Shown here: piece after piece, positions 44,523 to 54,142 of the stretch
Position numbering within the stretch: position 1 is the first letter of the stretch
How the letters are laid out: each line of letters begins with the position of its first letter
DNA from: Methylotenera_A sp963701715
GTDB taxonomy: Bacteria; Pseudomonadota; Gammaproteobacteria; Burkholderiales; Methylophilaceae
Assembly (NCBI GenBank): GCA_963701715.1
Contig: CAVPAX010000002.1
Coordinates: 1-64,000 of the forward strand
Length of the DNA: 64,000 bases
Reading direction: 5' to 3'
Translations under genes and position numbers: made by a program
Notes under the pieces: model-generated
Database searches by the model: none
What the model saw: only the letters and a program-made list of their open reading frames with translations
Told to the model about the DNA's origin: nothing

Positions 44523-45191
44523 ATGTTTAACACTAAAGTATTTTTTATTGGCAGCATGTTAACCCTAAGTAGCTGCGCTATAACGCCAGACTCTATTGTT
44601 AAGGAACCGACGACTGCCAAGCCGCAGGCGGCTTCATCAACTTCGGCTAGCAAAGGCGCAATCTTTAATATTGCTGCATATCGTCCAATGTTTGAAGACA
44701 GGCGTGCCAGACTGATGGGCGATATTCTCACCATCAACATAAACGAAAACACAACTGCTACCAAAGCTGGCGGCAGCTCAGGGAGCAAAACAGGTTCTGT
44801 GGATACCTTAGTAAAAGTACCAACGGGCTTGCCGATTCGACTACTTAAAGAAGATGTCACTATCGCTGCGAGCTCCGACATTGAAAACGAGGATAAAGCA
44901 GCAGCAAACAATAGCAACAACTTCAATGGCTCAATCACTGTTACTGTGGTGGAAGTACTATCTAACGGCAATTTGGTCGTGAGCGGTGAGAAGCAGATTT
45001 CTCTCGACAAAGGAACAGAATTTGTCCGCTTCTCCGGCGTCGTCAACCCGGATACGATTACCACTGGCAATGTCGTATCCTCTACCAAAGTGGCAGATGC
45101 ACGCGTCGAATACCGCACTAACAGTAAGATTGATGCCGCACAAATCGCTTCAATTTTGGCACGTTTCTTCTTAAGCTTTGCTCCACTGTGA
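44523..45191 (+). CDS. flgH: FlgH, L-ring lipoprotein
   Basis: 222 residues. The N-terminus has a lipobox (MLTLSSCAIT), so it is an outer-membrane lipoprotein. MFEDRRARLMGDILTININENTTATKAGGSSGSKTGS and NGNLVVSGEKQISLDKGTEFVRFSGVVNPDTI are FlgH signatures. It forms the L ring around the distal rod. Its stop overlaps a possible GTG start of flgI. Confidence 0.97.
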   Translation: MFNTKVFFIGSMLTLSSCAITPDSIVKEPTTAKPQAASSTSASKGAIFNIAAYRPMFEDRRARLMGDILTININENTTATKAGGSSGSKTGSVDTLVKVPTGLPIRLLKEDVTIAASSDIENEDKAAANNSNNFNGSITVTVVEVLSNGNLVVSGEKQISLDKGTEFVRFSGVVNPDTITTGNVVSSTKVADARVEYRTNSKIDAAQIASILARFFLSFAPL

Positions 45192-46342
45192 TAAATAACA
45201 TGACAAAATATACTTTTAGACAGTTTGTGAAATCCGCCCATAGACATCAAGTGTTTATGAGTCTCATGCTGCTTATTTTAATTGCTTTAAGCATGCCTGC
45301 TCATGCAGAACGTCTCAAAGATTTAGCAACGATTCAAGGTGTCCGCAGCAATCAGTTGATTGGCTATGGCTTAGTGGTAGGCCTAGATGGAACCGGCGAC
45401 CAAACTACACAGACACCTTTTACCATACAAAGCATTATCAGCATGATGCAGCAAATGGGTGTCAGCTTGCCTCCCGGTACAAATCTACAACTTAAGAATG
45501 TAGCTGCAGTCATGATTACAAGTAGTTTGCCAGCTTTCGCACAACCAGGCCAAACTTTAGACATTACCGTATCTTCTATGGGAAACGCAAAAAGCCTGCG
45601 CGGCGGGACCTTGTTGATGACACCGCTTAAAGGTGCGGATGGGCAGATTTACGCGATTGCACAAGGCAACTTGGTTGTGGGCGGTGTTGGCGCCTCCGCG
45701 AATGGCAGCCAGACACAAATCAACCATCTGAGCGTAGGCCGCATTTCAGATGGCGCCACCGTTGAGCGTGCGCTACCCAGCCCGATTAGCCAGACTGACA
45801 GGGTAAATCTAGAATTAAAAGAATCGGACTTTTCCACAGCCGCTTTAGTCGTAGATGCCATAAATCGTAAATTTGGTCAAAACACCGCTTTCGCACAAGA
45901 CGGCCGTGTAATTCAGGTGCAACCTCCTGCTGGTAATAGTCGTGTTTCATTCCTTGCAGCACTGGAGTCCATCAACATTTCACCTGCAGCGGGTTCAGCC
46001 AAAATCATTCTGAACGCACGCACAGGTTCCGTCGTAATGAACAAAGCAGTCACTTTGGAAAGCTGTGCAGTATCACATGGAAATTTATCAGTAGTTATTG
46101 ATACTGCGCCAGTGATTAGTCAGCCTGGTGCGTTTTCAAACGGCCAGACTGTTTCGACTGCAGTTTCAAAAATTGACATCAACAAAGAACCAGGCAAAGT
46201 TTTAAAACTTAACAACGGCGCCAATCTTTCCGATGTTGTCAAGGCACTCAATGCAATTGGCGCCACACCACAGGACCTGCTTGCGATACTTCAGGCTATG
46301 AAGGCAGCAGGCTCTTTGCGTGCCGAATTGGAGATTATCTAA
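45188..46342 (+). CDS. flgI: FlgI, P-ring protein
   Basis: Up to 384 residues from GTG 45188, which overlaps the flgH stop (GTGA); ATG 45200 is an equally plausible start and neither has a clear ribosome site. A signal peptide ends at SMPAHAE, and the mature protein begins RLKDLATIQGVRSNQLIGYGLVVGLDGTGDQT, the FlgI hallmark. Typical end KLNNGANLSDVVKALNAIGATPQDLLAILQAMKAAGSLRAELEII. It builds the periplasmic P ring with help from FlgA. Confidence 0.96.
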   Translation: MINNMTKYTFRQFVKSAHRHQVFMSLMLLILIALSMPAHAERLKDLATIQGVRSNQLIGYGLVVGLDGTGDQTTQTPFTIQSIISMMQQMGVSLPPGTNLQLKNVAAVMITSSLPAFAQPGQTLDITVSSMGNAKSLRGGTLLMTPLKGADGQIYAIAQGNLVVGGVGASANGSQTQINHLSVGRISDGATVERALPSPISQTDRVNLELKESDFSTAALVVDAINRKFGQNTAFAQDGRVIQVQPPAGNSRVSFLAALESINISPAAGSAKIILNARTGSVVMNKAVTLESCAVSHGNLSVVIDTAPVISQPGAFSNGQTVSTAVSKIDINKEPGKVLKLNNGANLSDVVKALNAIGATPQDLLAILQAMKAAGSLRAELEII

Positions 46343-46344
46343 AG

Positions 46345-47304
46345 ATGATAAATAGTGCAGATTTATCTGGAAAAGTTGCTTTTGATGCCAATGGCCTAAA
46401 CAATCTCAAGCAAGCTGCAAAAGAAAATTCGCCGGAAGCTATCAAGGCTGTAGCCAAACAGTTTGAAGCGATATTTATGAACATGATGCTGAAAAGCATG
46501 CGCGAAGCGACTCCGCAAGACAATCCATTTGATAATGAACAAAGCCGCACTTTCACTTCAATGCTTGACCAGCAACTAAGCAGCAACTTAGCCTCGAAAG
46601 GGCTAGGATTAGCTGATGTGCTTGCCAGACAATTGAGCAAAAGTGGTTATGCCGCAACAAACACCTTGCAACAAGCGGTAGCAGATGAGTCTGCTGTGTC
46701 GGGGTCAAACCTGCAAGGAGGATCGGCGCTTATCAACAATCCACTGTCCCCTAATGCTGCACCAAAGCCTATGGAAAACAAGACAACGCTAACCAATAGC
46801 TTATCTTCAGCAAACAAAATTTTAAATAACAACAGTTCATTAAGCGATAGTTCGACCGAATTTCAAAACCGCATGGCGCCTCACGCAGAGGTCGCAAGCC
46901 GCGCAACTGGTCTACCAGCCCATCTAATGCTTGGTCAGGCAGCGCTGGAAAGCGGCTGGGGGAAACGAGAGATTAAGGCCATAGACGGCACTCCCAGCAA
47001 CAATCTGTTTGGTATTAAAGCCACAGGCAACTGGGATGGCAAAGTAGTTGAAGCCGCTACGACTGAATACATCAATGGAGTAAAACTAAAACGTATCGAA
47101 AAGTTTCGTGCTTATGATAGCTACGCGGATTCGTTTAAAGACTTTGCCAACTTGATGCGCAATAATCCGCGCTATGAAAAAGTCATGTCTAATCTGCAAA
47201 ACGTGAATGGTTATGCGCAAGCTATGCAAAAAGCTGGCTATGCCACGGATCCTAATTACGCTAGCAAATTAGCTAGTGTGATTCAGAAAGTACTGGCATC
47301 GTAA
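46345..47304 (+). CDS. flgJ: FlgJ, rod-cap muramidase
   Basis: 319 residues, the two-domain form. The N-terminal rod-binding domain (AVAKQFEAIFMNMMLKSMREATPQDNPF, SRTFTSMLDQQLSSNLA) caps the rod; a Ser/Asn-rich linker leads to a C-terminal glucosaminidase-type domain (about 165-319; LMLGQAALESGWGKREI with the catalytic-type Glu, NNLFGIKA, FRAYDSYADSFKDFANLM) that opens peptidoglycan. Starts two bases after flgI. Confidence 0.96.
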   Translation: MINSADLSGKVAFDANGLNNLKQAAKENSPEAIKAVAKQFEAIFMNMMLKSMREATPQDNPFDNEQSRTFTSMLDQQLSSNLASKGLGLADVLARQLSKSGYAATNTLQQAVADESAVSGSNLQGGSALINNPLSPNAAPKPMENKTTLTNSLSSANKILNNNSSLSDSSTEFQNRMAPHAEVASRATGLPAHLMLGQAALESGWGKREIKAIDGTPSNNLFGIKATGNWDGKVVEAATTEYINGVKLKRIEKFRAYDSYADSFKDFANLMRNNPRYEKVMSNLQNVNGYAQAMQKAGYATDPNYASKLASVIQKVLAS

Positions 47305-47325
47305 AATTAATTTAACTGTTCGGCC

Positions 47326-47352
47326 TAAAGTTTTAAATATTTATGCCGTCAT
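47326..47352 (+). promoter_or_regulatory. sigma28 (FliA) promoter for flgKL
   Basis: Plus strand reads TAAAGTTT-N11-GCCGTCAT. The -35 is a perfect match and GCCG is intact with exact spacing; the last four -10 bases deviate. It lies 36 bases before flgK, giving flgKL late expression besides read-through from flgB-J. Confidence 0.65.
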
Positions 47353-47387
47353 CAAACTTATATTATAGATTTTGACGAAAAGATATC

Positions 47388-49337
47388 ATGGCTTCTAACA
47401 TACTAAGCATTGGAACAAGCGCACTAAATGCGGCACAGGTTGGTCTTAGCACCACTGGGCACAATATTGCCAATGCTTCTACGCCGGGATATTCAAGACA
47501 GGTCGTAGTTCAATCTGCAGCAGAAGCGCAAAACTTTGGCTATGGCTATATTGGTCAAGGAACTGAAATTTCGGCAGTAACGCGCGTTTATAATGAAATA
47601 CTGGCTAGACAAATGGTCAACAGTCAGGCTGTCAGTGCAGGCATCGATGTTTATAGCTCAAATCTTAACGCCGTTGAGAACATGTTATCAGACTCCTCCG
47701 CAGGACTTAATCCGGCACTAAATGATTTCTTTGCTAGTGTCCAGAGCCTTTCTGCCAATCCCGGCGACATGCCTACACGGCAAACCATGCTGTCTTACGC
47801 ACAATCTTTGGTAAATCGCTTTCAAAGCACGAGTAATCGTCTTAACGAAATCCGCGACAGCGTCAATACACAGCTCACATCCAGTGTAAATGTGGTAAAC
47901 AGCTATGCCAAACAAATCGCACGACTTAATGACGTAATTGAGAAAGCCGTTAACGCTGCTGGAAATCCACCTAACGATCTGATGGATCAGCGTGATCAAT
48001 TGGTGCTAGAACTCAGTAAGCAGATCAAAACTACAGTGGTACCGCAAAATCAAGGCAGCTATAACATATTTATAGGTAATGGCTTACCATTGGTGGTAGG
48101 CACTGTTACCAATTCACTCATTACTACTTCATCGCCAACAGACACCAGTCGGCTGGAAGTTGGATACCAAAATAAAACCAAGACTACGGTTTTGGGTGTC
48201 GACAGTCTCCCTGGCGGAGCAATTGGCGGTTTGCTCCAATTCCGCAGCGAATCGCTGGACACAATACAAAATCAGCTAGGACAAATTGCTGTAACACTTG
48301 CAGAAACTTTCAATAGCCAGCATGCACAAGGTCTGGATAAAAATGGCAATCCAGGTGGCGCCATATTTAGTATTCCTGATCCGGCAGTAAGCAGCAGCAG
48401 TTATAACACCGGATCCGCAGTCATTGATAGCCAGATTGTCGATGCTCATGCAATCACCAGTAGCGATTACCGTCTGCAGTATGATGGCACCAACTATACG
48501 ATTACCCGCTTGAGCGATAAAACTGTACAGAGCTTTACCAGTTTGCCTCAAACGGTGGATGGCATGAGTTTCAGCCAGACTTCTGGCACAATGGCGGCAG
48601 GCGATGATTTTGTTATCCGCCCTACGCAAAACGCAGCAACCACGATGAGCTTGGTAATCACAGATGCCAGCAAATTAGCTGTAGGTGGGCCTGCATTAAG
48701 CTCTACGGCTAATGTTGCGAATAGCGGGAATGCCGCTATCAGTGTGCCTACTGTAGATAGTAACTATGCAGCAAGCCCATTGTCCAGTCCGATTGGACTT
48801 ACCTATAATAGCGGTCTTCCCAGCACACTTACCTTGGCACCATCAACACAGCCCGTTACCGTAACTTCCGGTGGAGTAGCGACTACCTTCCCCGCTGGCA
48901 CACCTATTACCTATACCAGCGGCGCCACTATCACTGTGGGTGGTTTAAATTTTTCAATTACTGGTGTCCCATCAAATGGTGATCAGTTTACGGTTACTCC
49001 AAATACCAGCAATGGTTCTGGCGACAACCGCAACGGTTTGCTGCTTGCAAGCTTACAAAGCCAAGGTACGCTGAACAATGGCAAAACCACTTACTCAGAC
49101 GCATTTGGCCTAGTCGTCAATACCGTAGGCAACAAAGCACGTGAACTGAAAGTCATCGGAGCAACAGAAGCCAAAGTACTTGAACAAGCGACTGCAGCGG
49201 TACAAGCAGAATCTGGCGTCAATCTGGATGAAGAAGCGACCAATCTGCTTCGCTACCAGCAAGCCTATCAGGCCGCAGGCAAGATGATGCAGATCGCCAG
49301 TCAACTTTTTGATGTGTTATTACAACTTGGCCATTAG
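47388..49337 (+). CDS. flgK: FlgK, hook-filament junction protein 1
   Basis: 649 residues. ILSIGTSALNAAQVGLSTTGHNIANASTPGYSRQVVVQSA is the FlgK start; VNLDEEATNLLRYQQAYQAAGKMMQIASQLFDVLLQL the conserved end. The central region (about 330-560) is an expanded Ser/Thr-rich variable domain, making it somewhat longer than the ~550-residue enterobacterial form. Confidence 0.97.
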   Translation: MASNILSIGTSALNAAQVGLSTTGHNIANASTPGYSRQVVVQSAAEAQNFGYGYIGQGTEISAVTRVYNEILARQMVNSQAVSAGIDVYSSNLNAVENMLSDSSAGLNPALNDFFASVQSLSANPGDMPTRQTMLSYAQSLVNRFQSTSNRLNEIRDSVNTQLTSSVNVVNSYAKQIARLNDVIEKAVNAAGNPPNDLMDQRDQLVLELSKQIKTTVVPQNQGSYNIFIGNGLPLVVGTVTNSLITTSSPTDTSRLEVGYQNKTKTTVLGVDSLPGGAIGGLLQFRSESLDTIQNQLGQIAVTLAETFNSQHAQGLDKNGNPGGAIFSIPDPAVSSSSYNTGSAVIDSQIVDAHAITSSDYRLQYDGTNYTITRLSDKTVQSFTSLPQTVDGMSFSQTSGTMAAGDDFVIRPTQNAATTMSLVITDASKLAVGGPALSSTANVANSGNAAISVPTVDSNYAASPLSSPIGLTYNSGLPSTLTLAPSTQPVTVTSGGVATTFPAGTPITYTSGATITVGGLNFSITGVPSNGDQFTVTPNTSNGSGDNRNGLLLASLQSQGTLNNGKTTYSDAFGLVVNTVGNKARELKVIGATEAKVLEQATAAVQAESGVNLDEEATNLLRYQQAYQAAGKMMQIASQLFDVLLQLGH

Positions 49338-49365
49338 GTTAAAAAAGCATTCGAGGAAATAAATC

Positions 49366-50280
49366 ATGCGTATAAGCACCAATACTATTTACCAAAGCGG
49401 AATCTCTAAAATCACCTCCCTGCAAACAGATCAAAGCAAACTTCAACAGCAGATTTCTACCGGCAGGCGCATTTCATTACCTTCGGATGATCCTATTGCC
49501 TCAGTACGTGCTTTAGAAATTTCACACACACAGGAAGTCAATTCGTCTTTTGCTGATGGCAGGAAAACTGCTCAAATCAAACTCAACACGCTGGAATCAA
49601 GCCTGACCAGTATTACCAGCCTTCTTGTATCCACACAATCCACACTGGTAGGTGCTGGCAATGGTGCTTATTCTGATTTAGATAGAGGATTTATTGCTGC
49701 AGAACTTAGTGGCACGCTTGAATCGTTGATTAATCTCGCAAATACACAAGATGCATCTGGAGACTTTATCTACGCAGGCTTTAAAACAGATACTAAGCCA
49801 TTTGTAGCCAATGCCACAGGTGCAAGCTATGTTGGAGATAGTAACCAGCAATTGATACAAGTAGACGCCCAACGTCTAATGGCAGCAAACGCCACTGGAG
49901 ATAACGTTTTTCAAGCTGGAGGTAATGATGTATTTGCTACTTTAAGTAATCTGGTTACATTGCTGAATACACCAATCACAAATGCTGCCACACAAGCAGC
50001 TTTCAACGGCGGCTTAGCAACAGCCATTACCAATCTTCAAGGCTCGGTAGATAATATACTCAATGTGCGTGCTGATATCGGCTCTAAACTGAATGAACTT
50101 GATGCGCTGGATACCACTGGTTCAGACCGTGATCTACAATATAGCAAAGCCCTTTCCGAGCTTCAGGATCTTGACTATGCAAGCGCCCTATCTGACCTTG
50201 CAAAACAACAAACCATCATGGAAGCGGCACAAAAATCTTTCGTTGAAACAACCAAACTATCTCTATTTCAATTTATATAA
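49366..50280 (+). CDS. flgL: FlgL, hook-filament junction protein 3
   Basis: 304 residues: MRISTNTIYQSGISKITSLQTDQSKLQQQISTGRRISLPSDDPIASVRALEIS start and a flagellin-like C-terminal helix (LQDLDYASALSDLAKQQTIMEAAQKSFVETTKLSLFQFI). It links FlgK to the filament. It ends 11 bases from the convergent fliR stop, with no visible terminator between them. Confidence 0.96.
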   Translation: MRISTNTIYQSGISKITSLQTDQSKLQQQISTGRRISLPSDDPIASVRALEISHTQEVNSSFADGRKTAQIKLNTLESSLTSITSLLVSTQSTLVGAGNGAYSDLDRGFIAAELSGTLESLINLANTQDASGDFIYAGFKTDTKPFVANATGASYVGDSNQQLIQVDAQRLMAANATGDNVFQAGGNDVFATLSNLVTLLNTPITNAATQAAFNGGLATAITNLQGSVDNILNVRADIGSKLNELDALDTTGSDRDLQYSKALSELQDLDYASALSDLAKQQTIMEAAQKSFVETTKLSLFQFI

Positions 50281-50291
50281 ATCCTGTCTTA

Positions 50292-51101
50292 TTATTTTAT
50301 AGATTGGCTAGGGGTTATCGATGATGTTTCAGACACCGCTATTTGATGCATATTACTTAAACCTTGTTCAATAATATTTTCAATCGGCTTTAACATGCTT
50401 GGCAAAGCCAGCGCCAGGACTACAAACCCTACACTTAGTGTAACTGGAAAACCGATACCAAAAAGATTCAGCTGTGGCGCAGTCCTAGTAAGGATGCCTA
50501 GTGCCATATTTGTAATAAGCAGTGCTACAACCACAGGCAAAGCTAGCAGCAAACCTGCACTAAAAATCGTTTCACCCCACAAAGCAACCTTCATAGGGTT
50601 TATTCCGCCTCCGCCAACTGCGATCGGCATGGTGATGAAACTATTCGCCATGGCCGTTACAATCATCAAATGTCCATCCAAACTTAAAAAAATCAACAAT
50701 GTAAGTAAGATCAAAAATTGATTGATAGCAGCACTCTGACCCTGTGACTGATGATCATAGAAAGTAGCAAAACCAAGGCCCATCGACATGCCAATGAGTT
50801 GTCCTGCCAAATCGACTGCAGCTACTACCAGACGCATGCTAAACCCTATCGCCAAGCCTATAACCAGTTGTTGTATTAAAACCAGCAATCCTTCAAATGA
50901 AAATATTTCAAACTGTGGTAACGGAGGCAATGTCGGCATGATGATCAATGTGAATACAATACCTATACCTAATTTGATGCGGCCAGGAATGGCGTTATGG
51001 CTAAATATTGGTGCAGTAGCAATCACGCCCAGCACCCTGGTCAAAGGCCAGAGTAAACTGACAACCCAAGTCTGAAGGAGCTCGCTGCTAATTGAGACCA
51101 T
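50292..51101 (-). CDS. fliR: FliR, flagellar export gate component
   Basis: 269 residues from ATG 51101 (MVSISSELLQTWVVSLLWPLTRVLGVI), the start that fits the family; the frame is open further upstream but that part overlaps fliQ. Six membrane helices with GLAIGFSMRLVVAAVDLAGQLIGMSMGLGFATFYDHQSQGQSAAI and LGILTRTAPQLNLFGIGFPVT. FliR seals the FliP/Q/R export pore. Confidence 0.96.
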   Translation of the reverse strand: MVSISSELLQTWVVSLLWPLTRVLGVIATAPIFSHNAIPGRIKLGIGIVFTLIIMPTLPPLPQFEIFSFEGLLVLIQQLVIGLAIGFSMRLVVAAVDLAGQLIGMSMGLGFATFYDHQSQGQSAAINQFLILLTLLIFLSLDGHLMIVTAMANSFITMPIAVGGGGINPMKVALWGETIFSAGLLLALPVVVALLITNMALGILTRTAPQLNLFGIGFPVTLSVGFVVLALALPSMLKPIENIIEQGLSNMHQIAVSETSSITPSQSIK

Positions 51102-51129
51102 TTTTTGATATTTGCTTATTTTTAAGGCA

Positions 51130-51399
51130 TTAGCTGGCCATGGCCGGTATGCTGGTAAATACCAAATGCATATAATCCACCATGGTCGTAAGCATCCATT
51201 GACCTGCAAAAACCAGTGTCACAAACACACCCACCAGTTTAGGGATAAATGACAGCGTAGCTTCGTTAATCTGGGTTGCTGCCTGAAAGATACTAACCAC
51301 CAGACCGATTGCAAGAATCACTAACAGAACAGGGGCTGCAACAAGCAAAGTAATTTCCATTGCATCTCTGCCAAGAGTCATTACGCTTTCTGGGGTCAT
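51130..51399 (-). CDS. fliQ: FliQ, flagellar export gate component
   Basis: 89 residues, normal length, two membrane helices: TPESVMTLGRDAMEITLLVAAPVLLVILAIGLVVSIFQAATQINEATLSFIPKLVGVFVTLV. Lies between fliP and fliR. Confidence 0.97.
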   Translation of the reverse strand: MTPESVMTLGRDAMEITLLVAAPVLLVILAIGLVVSIFQAATQINEATLSFIPKLVGVFVTLVFAGQWMLTTMVDYMHLVFTSIPAMAS

Positions 51400-51423
51400 T
51401 TAGTTATCCTCTACAAAAACTGG

Positions 51424-52179
51424 CTAATAAAAGCTTTGCACCAGCGAGCCAAGCAGCAATTGCCAGCCGTCCACCAGCACAAACAACATCAATTTAAAGG
51501 GAAGTGACACAATCGAGGGTGATACCATCATCATCCCCATCGCCATTAGCACACTGGCAACCACCATATCGATAATTAAAAACGGAATAAATATTGCAAA
51601 ACCGATCTGGAAAGCCGTTTTTAATTCACTGGTCATAAACGCGGGAACCAAAACCCTCAGTGGCACTTGCTCTGGCGTTTCAATTTTTTCAATCTGTGCC
51701 ATTTTTACAAACAGTGCCAAATCACCTTCGCGCGTTTGTTTCATCATAAAAGCCTTGAGTGGCTCAGCACCTTTATCCAGCGCCTCCTGCATTGTGATTC
51801 TATTCTCCGACAGCGGTTGATAGGCATCGGTGTAGATCTTGTCTATTACTGGACTCATCACAAAAAAAGTGAGGAACAAAGCCAAACCTATCATTACTTG
51901 ATTAGGCGGCGCAGACTGCGTACCTAACGCCTGGCGCAACAGCGACAATACGATAATAATGCGGGTAAACCCTGTCATCATAAGTACGGCTGCAGGTAAA
52001 AATGTCAAAGATGTTAAGAGAATTAATGTCTGCAAGCTCAAAGTGTAATTCTGCCCCCCGCCTGCAGCTGGCATAGCATTCACTAACGGCATACCACTCT
52101 CTGCAAATGCAGCTGCCGGTAACATATATATTGCAGCCAATAGCAACATACATAAGATTTTTAACTTGTTAAGTTGCAT
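51424..52179 (-). CDS. fliP: FliP, flagellar export gate component
   Basis: 251 residues from ATG 52179 (MQLNKLKILCMLLLAAIYMLPAAAFAESG), a cleavable signal peptide as usual for FliP. Family motifs: SLTFLPAAVLMMTGFTRIIIVLSLLRQALGTQSAPPNQVMIGLALFLTFFVM, and FMTSELKTAFQIGFAIFIPFLIIDMVVASVLMAMGMMMVSP. It starts inside the last 11 bases of fliO. Confidence 0.97.
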   Translation of the reverse strand: MQLNKLKILCMLLLAAIYMLPAAAFAESGMPLVNAMPAAGGGQNYTLSLQTLILLTSLTFLPAAVLMMTGFTRIIIVLSLLRQALGTQSAPPNQVMIGLALFLTFFVMSPVIDKIYTDAYQPLSENRITMQEALDKGAEPLKAFMMKQTREGDLALFVKMAQIEKIETPEQVPLRVLVPAFMTSELKTAFQIGFAIFIPFLIIDMVVASVLMAMGMMMVSPSIVSLPFKLMLFVLVDGWQLLLGSLVQSFY

Positions 52180-52675
52180 CTTTTTTCTCTGAAAATTTTG
52201 GTTCCGTAAACTTGATTGTCGACTTTTTAAGCCATTGTGCAAATGTTGGTGCCAATGATTGCGTAAAATTACTCATACTAGTATTAAGCGGACTATTTGC
52301 ATCTATACGGGCTCCTACTAGATTCTCTGAAAGTTGCATGGAACCTGCATCCAGATTGGCAAGGCCGTTGACTTGACCGGACGCAACACCCACCACAATC
52401 CAGCGTCCTGCAACCTCTAGCACTACGACACGTTCTCGTGAACCAACACTAACGCCGCCTACAACGTGCACGACTGATTGCTTGCTGCCGCCGATACCTG
52501 GCATCATACGTTTCAACACCCAAGTGATCAGCGCCATTACAGCCAGGACTATGACTAGGCCCAACAGCATTTTGAATACGCCGCCCGATGGCGATGCAAC
52601 CACAGCATCAGCAGCCTGTGCGCCATAAGGGATGATTAAAAAACTCAAAGACATTAAATTTAAAAGCATTTTCAT
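52169..52675 (-). CDS. fliO: FliO, export gate assembly factor
   Basis: 168 residues. A hydrophobic N-terminus (possible signal peptide), then one membrane helix (KMLLGLVIVLAVMALITWVLKRMM) followed by the small cytoplasmic FliO domain (VVHVVGGVSVGSRERVVVLEVAGRWIVVGVASGQVNGLANL). FliO is the most variable gate protein; position between fliN and fliP supports the call. Confidence 0.92.
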   Translation of the reverse strand: MKMLLNLMSLSFLIIPYGAQAADAVVASPSGGVFKMLLGLVIVLAVMALITWVLKRMMPGIGGSKQSVVHVVGGVSVGSRERVVVLEVAGRWIVVGVASGQVNGLANLDAGSMQLSENLVGARIDANSPLNTSMSNFTQSLAPTFAQWLKKSTIKFTEPKFSEKKDAT

Positions 52676-52695
52676 GGATGATTTTTCTAATTAAC

Positions 52696-53130
52696 TTACT
52701 TGTTAATTTTACGAATTCGTTCTGCAGGTGTAATAATATCTGTCAAACGGATTCCGAATTTGTCATTTACTACAACTACTTCGCCTTGTGCAATCAGGCA
52801 TCCATTTACCAGAACATCCATTGGCTCGCCAGCCAAACCATCCAGTTCAACAACCGAACCTTGCGCCAATTGCAGTAAATTCTTAATGGCGATTTTGGTG
52901 CGTCCCAGTTCCACTGTAAGCTGTACTGGAATGTCCAGAATAAAATCAATATCGTTTTGAGTTTCATTCAGCTTGTTTTTGGGCGTGAACTCACTAAAAA
53001 CTTGAGCTTGCTCAACATTGCTGGTTTGTAAAACAGATGACTCTGCTGCTGACTGCTCAGCCATTGCCGCACCCCAATCATCCTCTTCGACTACCTCGTT
53101 GACAGGCTCTTCTATAGCATCAGTCGCCAT
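52696..53130 (-). CDS. fliN: FliN, motor switch protein
   Basis: 144 residues. After an acidic, Ala/Glu-rich N-terminus the SpoA domain reads IDFILDIPVQLTVELGRTKIAIKNLLQLAQGSVVELDGLAGEPMDVLVNGCLIAQGEVVVVNDKFGIRLTDI. FliN forms the C ring with FliM and FliG and binds CheY-P and FliH. It overlaps fliM by 11 bases. Confidence 0.97.
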   Translation of the reverse strand: MATDAIEEPVNEVVEEDDWGAAMAEQSAAESSVLQTSNVEQAQVFSEFTPKNKLNETQNDIDFILDIPVQLTVELGRTKIAIKNLLQLAQGSVVELDGLAGEPMDVLVNGCLIAQGEVVVVNDKFGIRLTDIITPAERIRKINK

Positions 53131-54124
53131 AAGGTTCTCCTTTAATATATTCAGTTGAGTTAGATCTTAAAAGCTTCTCTACGCGCAATGCATATTGACC
53201 ATTAAACAATCCATATTTGCATAGCATCACAGGTATGCCATCCACTTGCCCTTCAATCTCTTCAGCAATATTAAGTGGAATGACATCACCCACTTTCATG
53301 TTAAGTATTTCACCTAGCTGCATTTTTGTCTTCGCCAAGTCCGCGACAATCTCGATCTCTGCCGCCTGTACCTGTTGGGTCATCAGCTTTATCCAACGTT
53401 TATCTGCCCCCAAAACTTCGCCTTGTAATGAAGAGCTTAGTATGTCTCGTATAGGCTCTATCATCGAGTAAGGAAAACAAAAATGTAACTCTCCACTTGC
53501 CGGACCGAGTTCAACATTAAATGTAACTGCCACCACTACTTCATTTGGGGTGGCGATATTGGCAAACTGGGTATTCATCTCGGAACGGACATACTCAAAT
53601 TGCACCGGATATACCGGTTCCCATGATTTTGAATAAGTTTCAAACACAATATTGAGAATACGATGAATAATCCTTTGCTCTGTCTGCGTAAAATCACGTC
53701 CCTCAATGCGAGTATGAAAACGGCCATCTCCGCCAAACATGTTATCCACCACAAGAAACACCAACGTAGGATCAAACACTATCAGCGCATTTCCGCGCAG
53801 TGGCTTCATTTGTATCAGGTTTAAATTGGTAGGAACCACCAGGTTACGAATAAAATCGCTGTATTTGATAATGCGCACGGGTCCGACAGATACCTCAACC
53901 GCGCGCCGTAAAAAATTAAATAGCTCAATACGCACTAAACGAGCAAATCGCTCGTTGATAATTTCAAGTGTTGGCATGCGCCCGCGTACAATGCGCTCTT
54001 GCGTTGCCATATCATAGTCACGCACACCATCGTTAACGGCAGTGGATGCAGCAGCATCAGTATCGTCGTCGACACCTTTCAATAAGGCATCAACTTCGTC
54101 TTGAGATAAGAATTTATCAGCCAT
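53120..54124 (-). CDS. fliM: FliM, motor switch protein
   Basis: 334 residues. The N-terminal CheY-P binding helix FLSQDEVDALLKG is intact. The middle domain (RMPTLEIINERFARLVRIELFNFLRRAVEV, FGGDGRFHTRIEGRDFTQTEQRI) and the C-terminal SpoA domain (MQLGEILNMKVGDVIPL) follow. Complete and typical. Confidence 0.98.
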   Translation of the reverse strand: MADKFLSQDEVDALLKGVDDDTDAAASTAVNDGVRDYDMATQERIVRGRMPTLEIINERFARLVRIELFNFLRRAVEVSVGPVRIIKYSDFIRNLVVPTNLNLIQMKPLRGNALIVFDPTLVFLVVDNMFGGDGRFHTRIEGRDFTQTEQRIIHRILNIVFETYSKSWEPVYPVQFEYVRSEMNTQFANIATPNEVVVAVTFNVELGPASGELHFCFPYSMIEPIRDILSSSLQGEVLGADKRWIKLMTQQVQAAEIEIVADLAKTKMQLGEILNMKVGDVIPLNIAEEIEGQVDGIPVMLCKYGLFNGQYALRVEKLLRSNSTEYIKGEPYGD

Positions 54125-54142
54125 GACTAAAAAATGTTCTGA

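Noticed and set aside
51102..51209. N-terminal extension of fliR
   Set aside because: It overlaps fliQ and encodes residues unlike any FliR; the family start fits ATG 51101.
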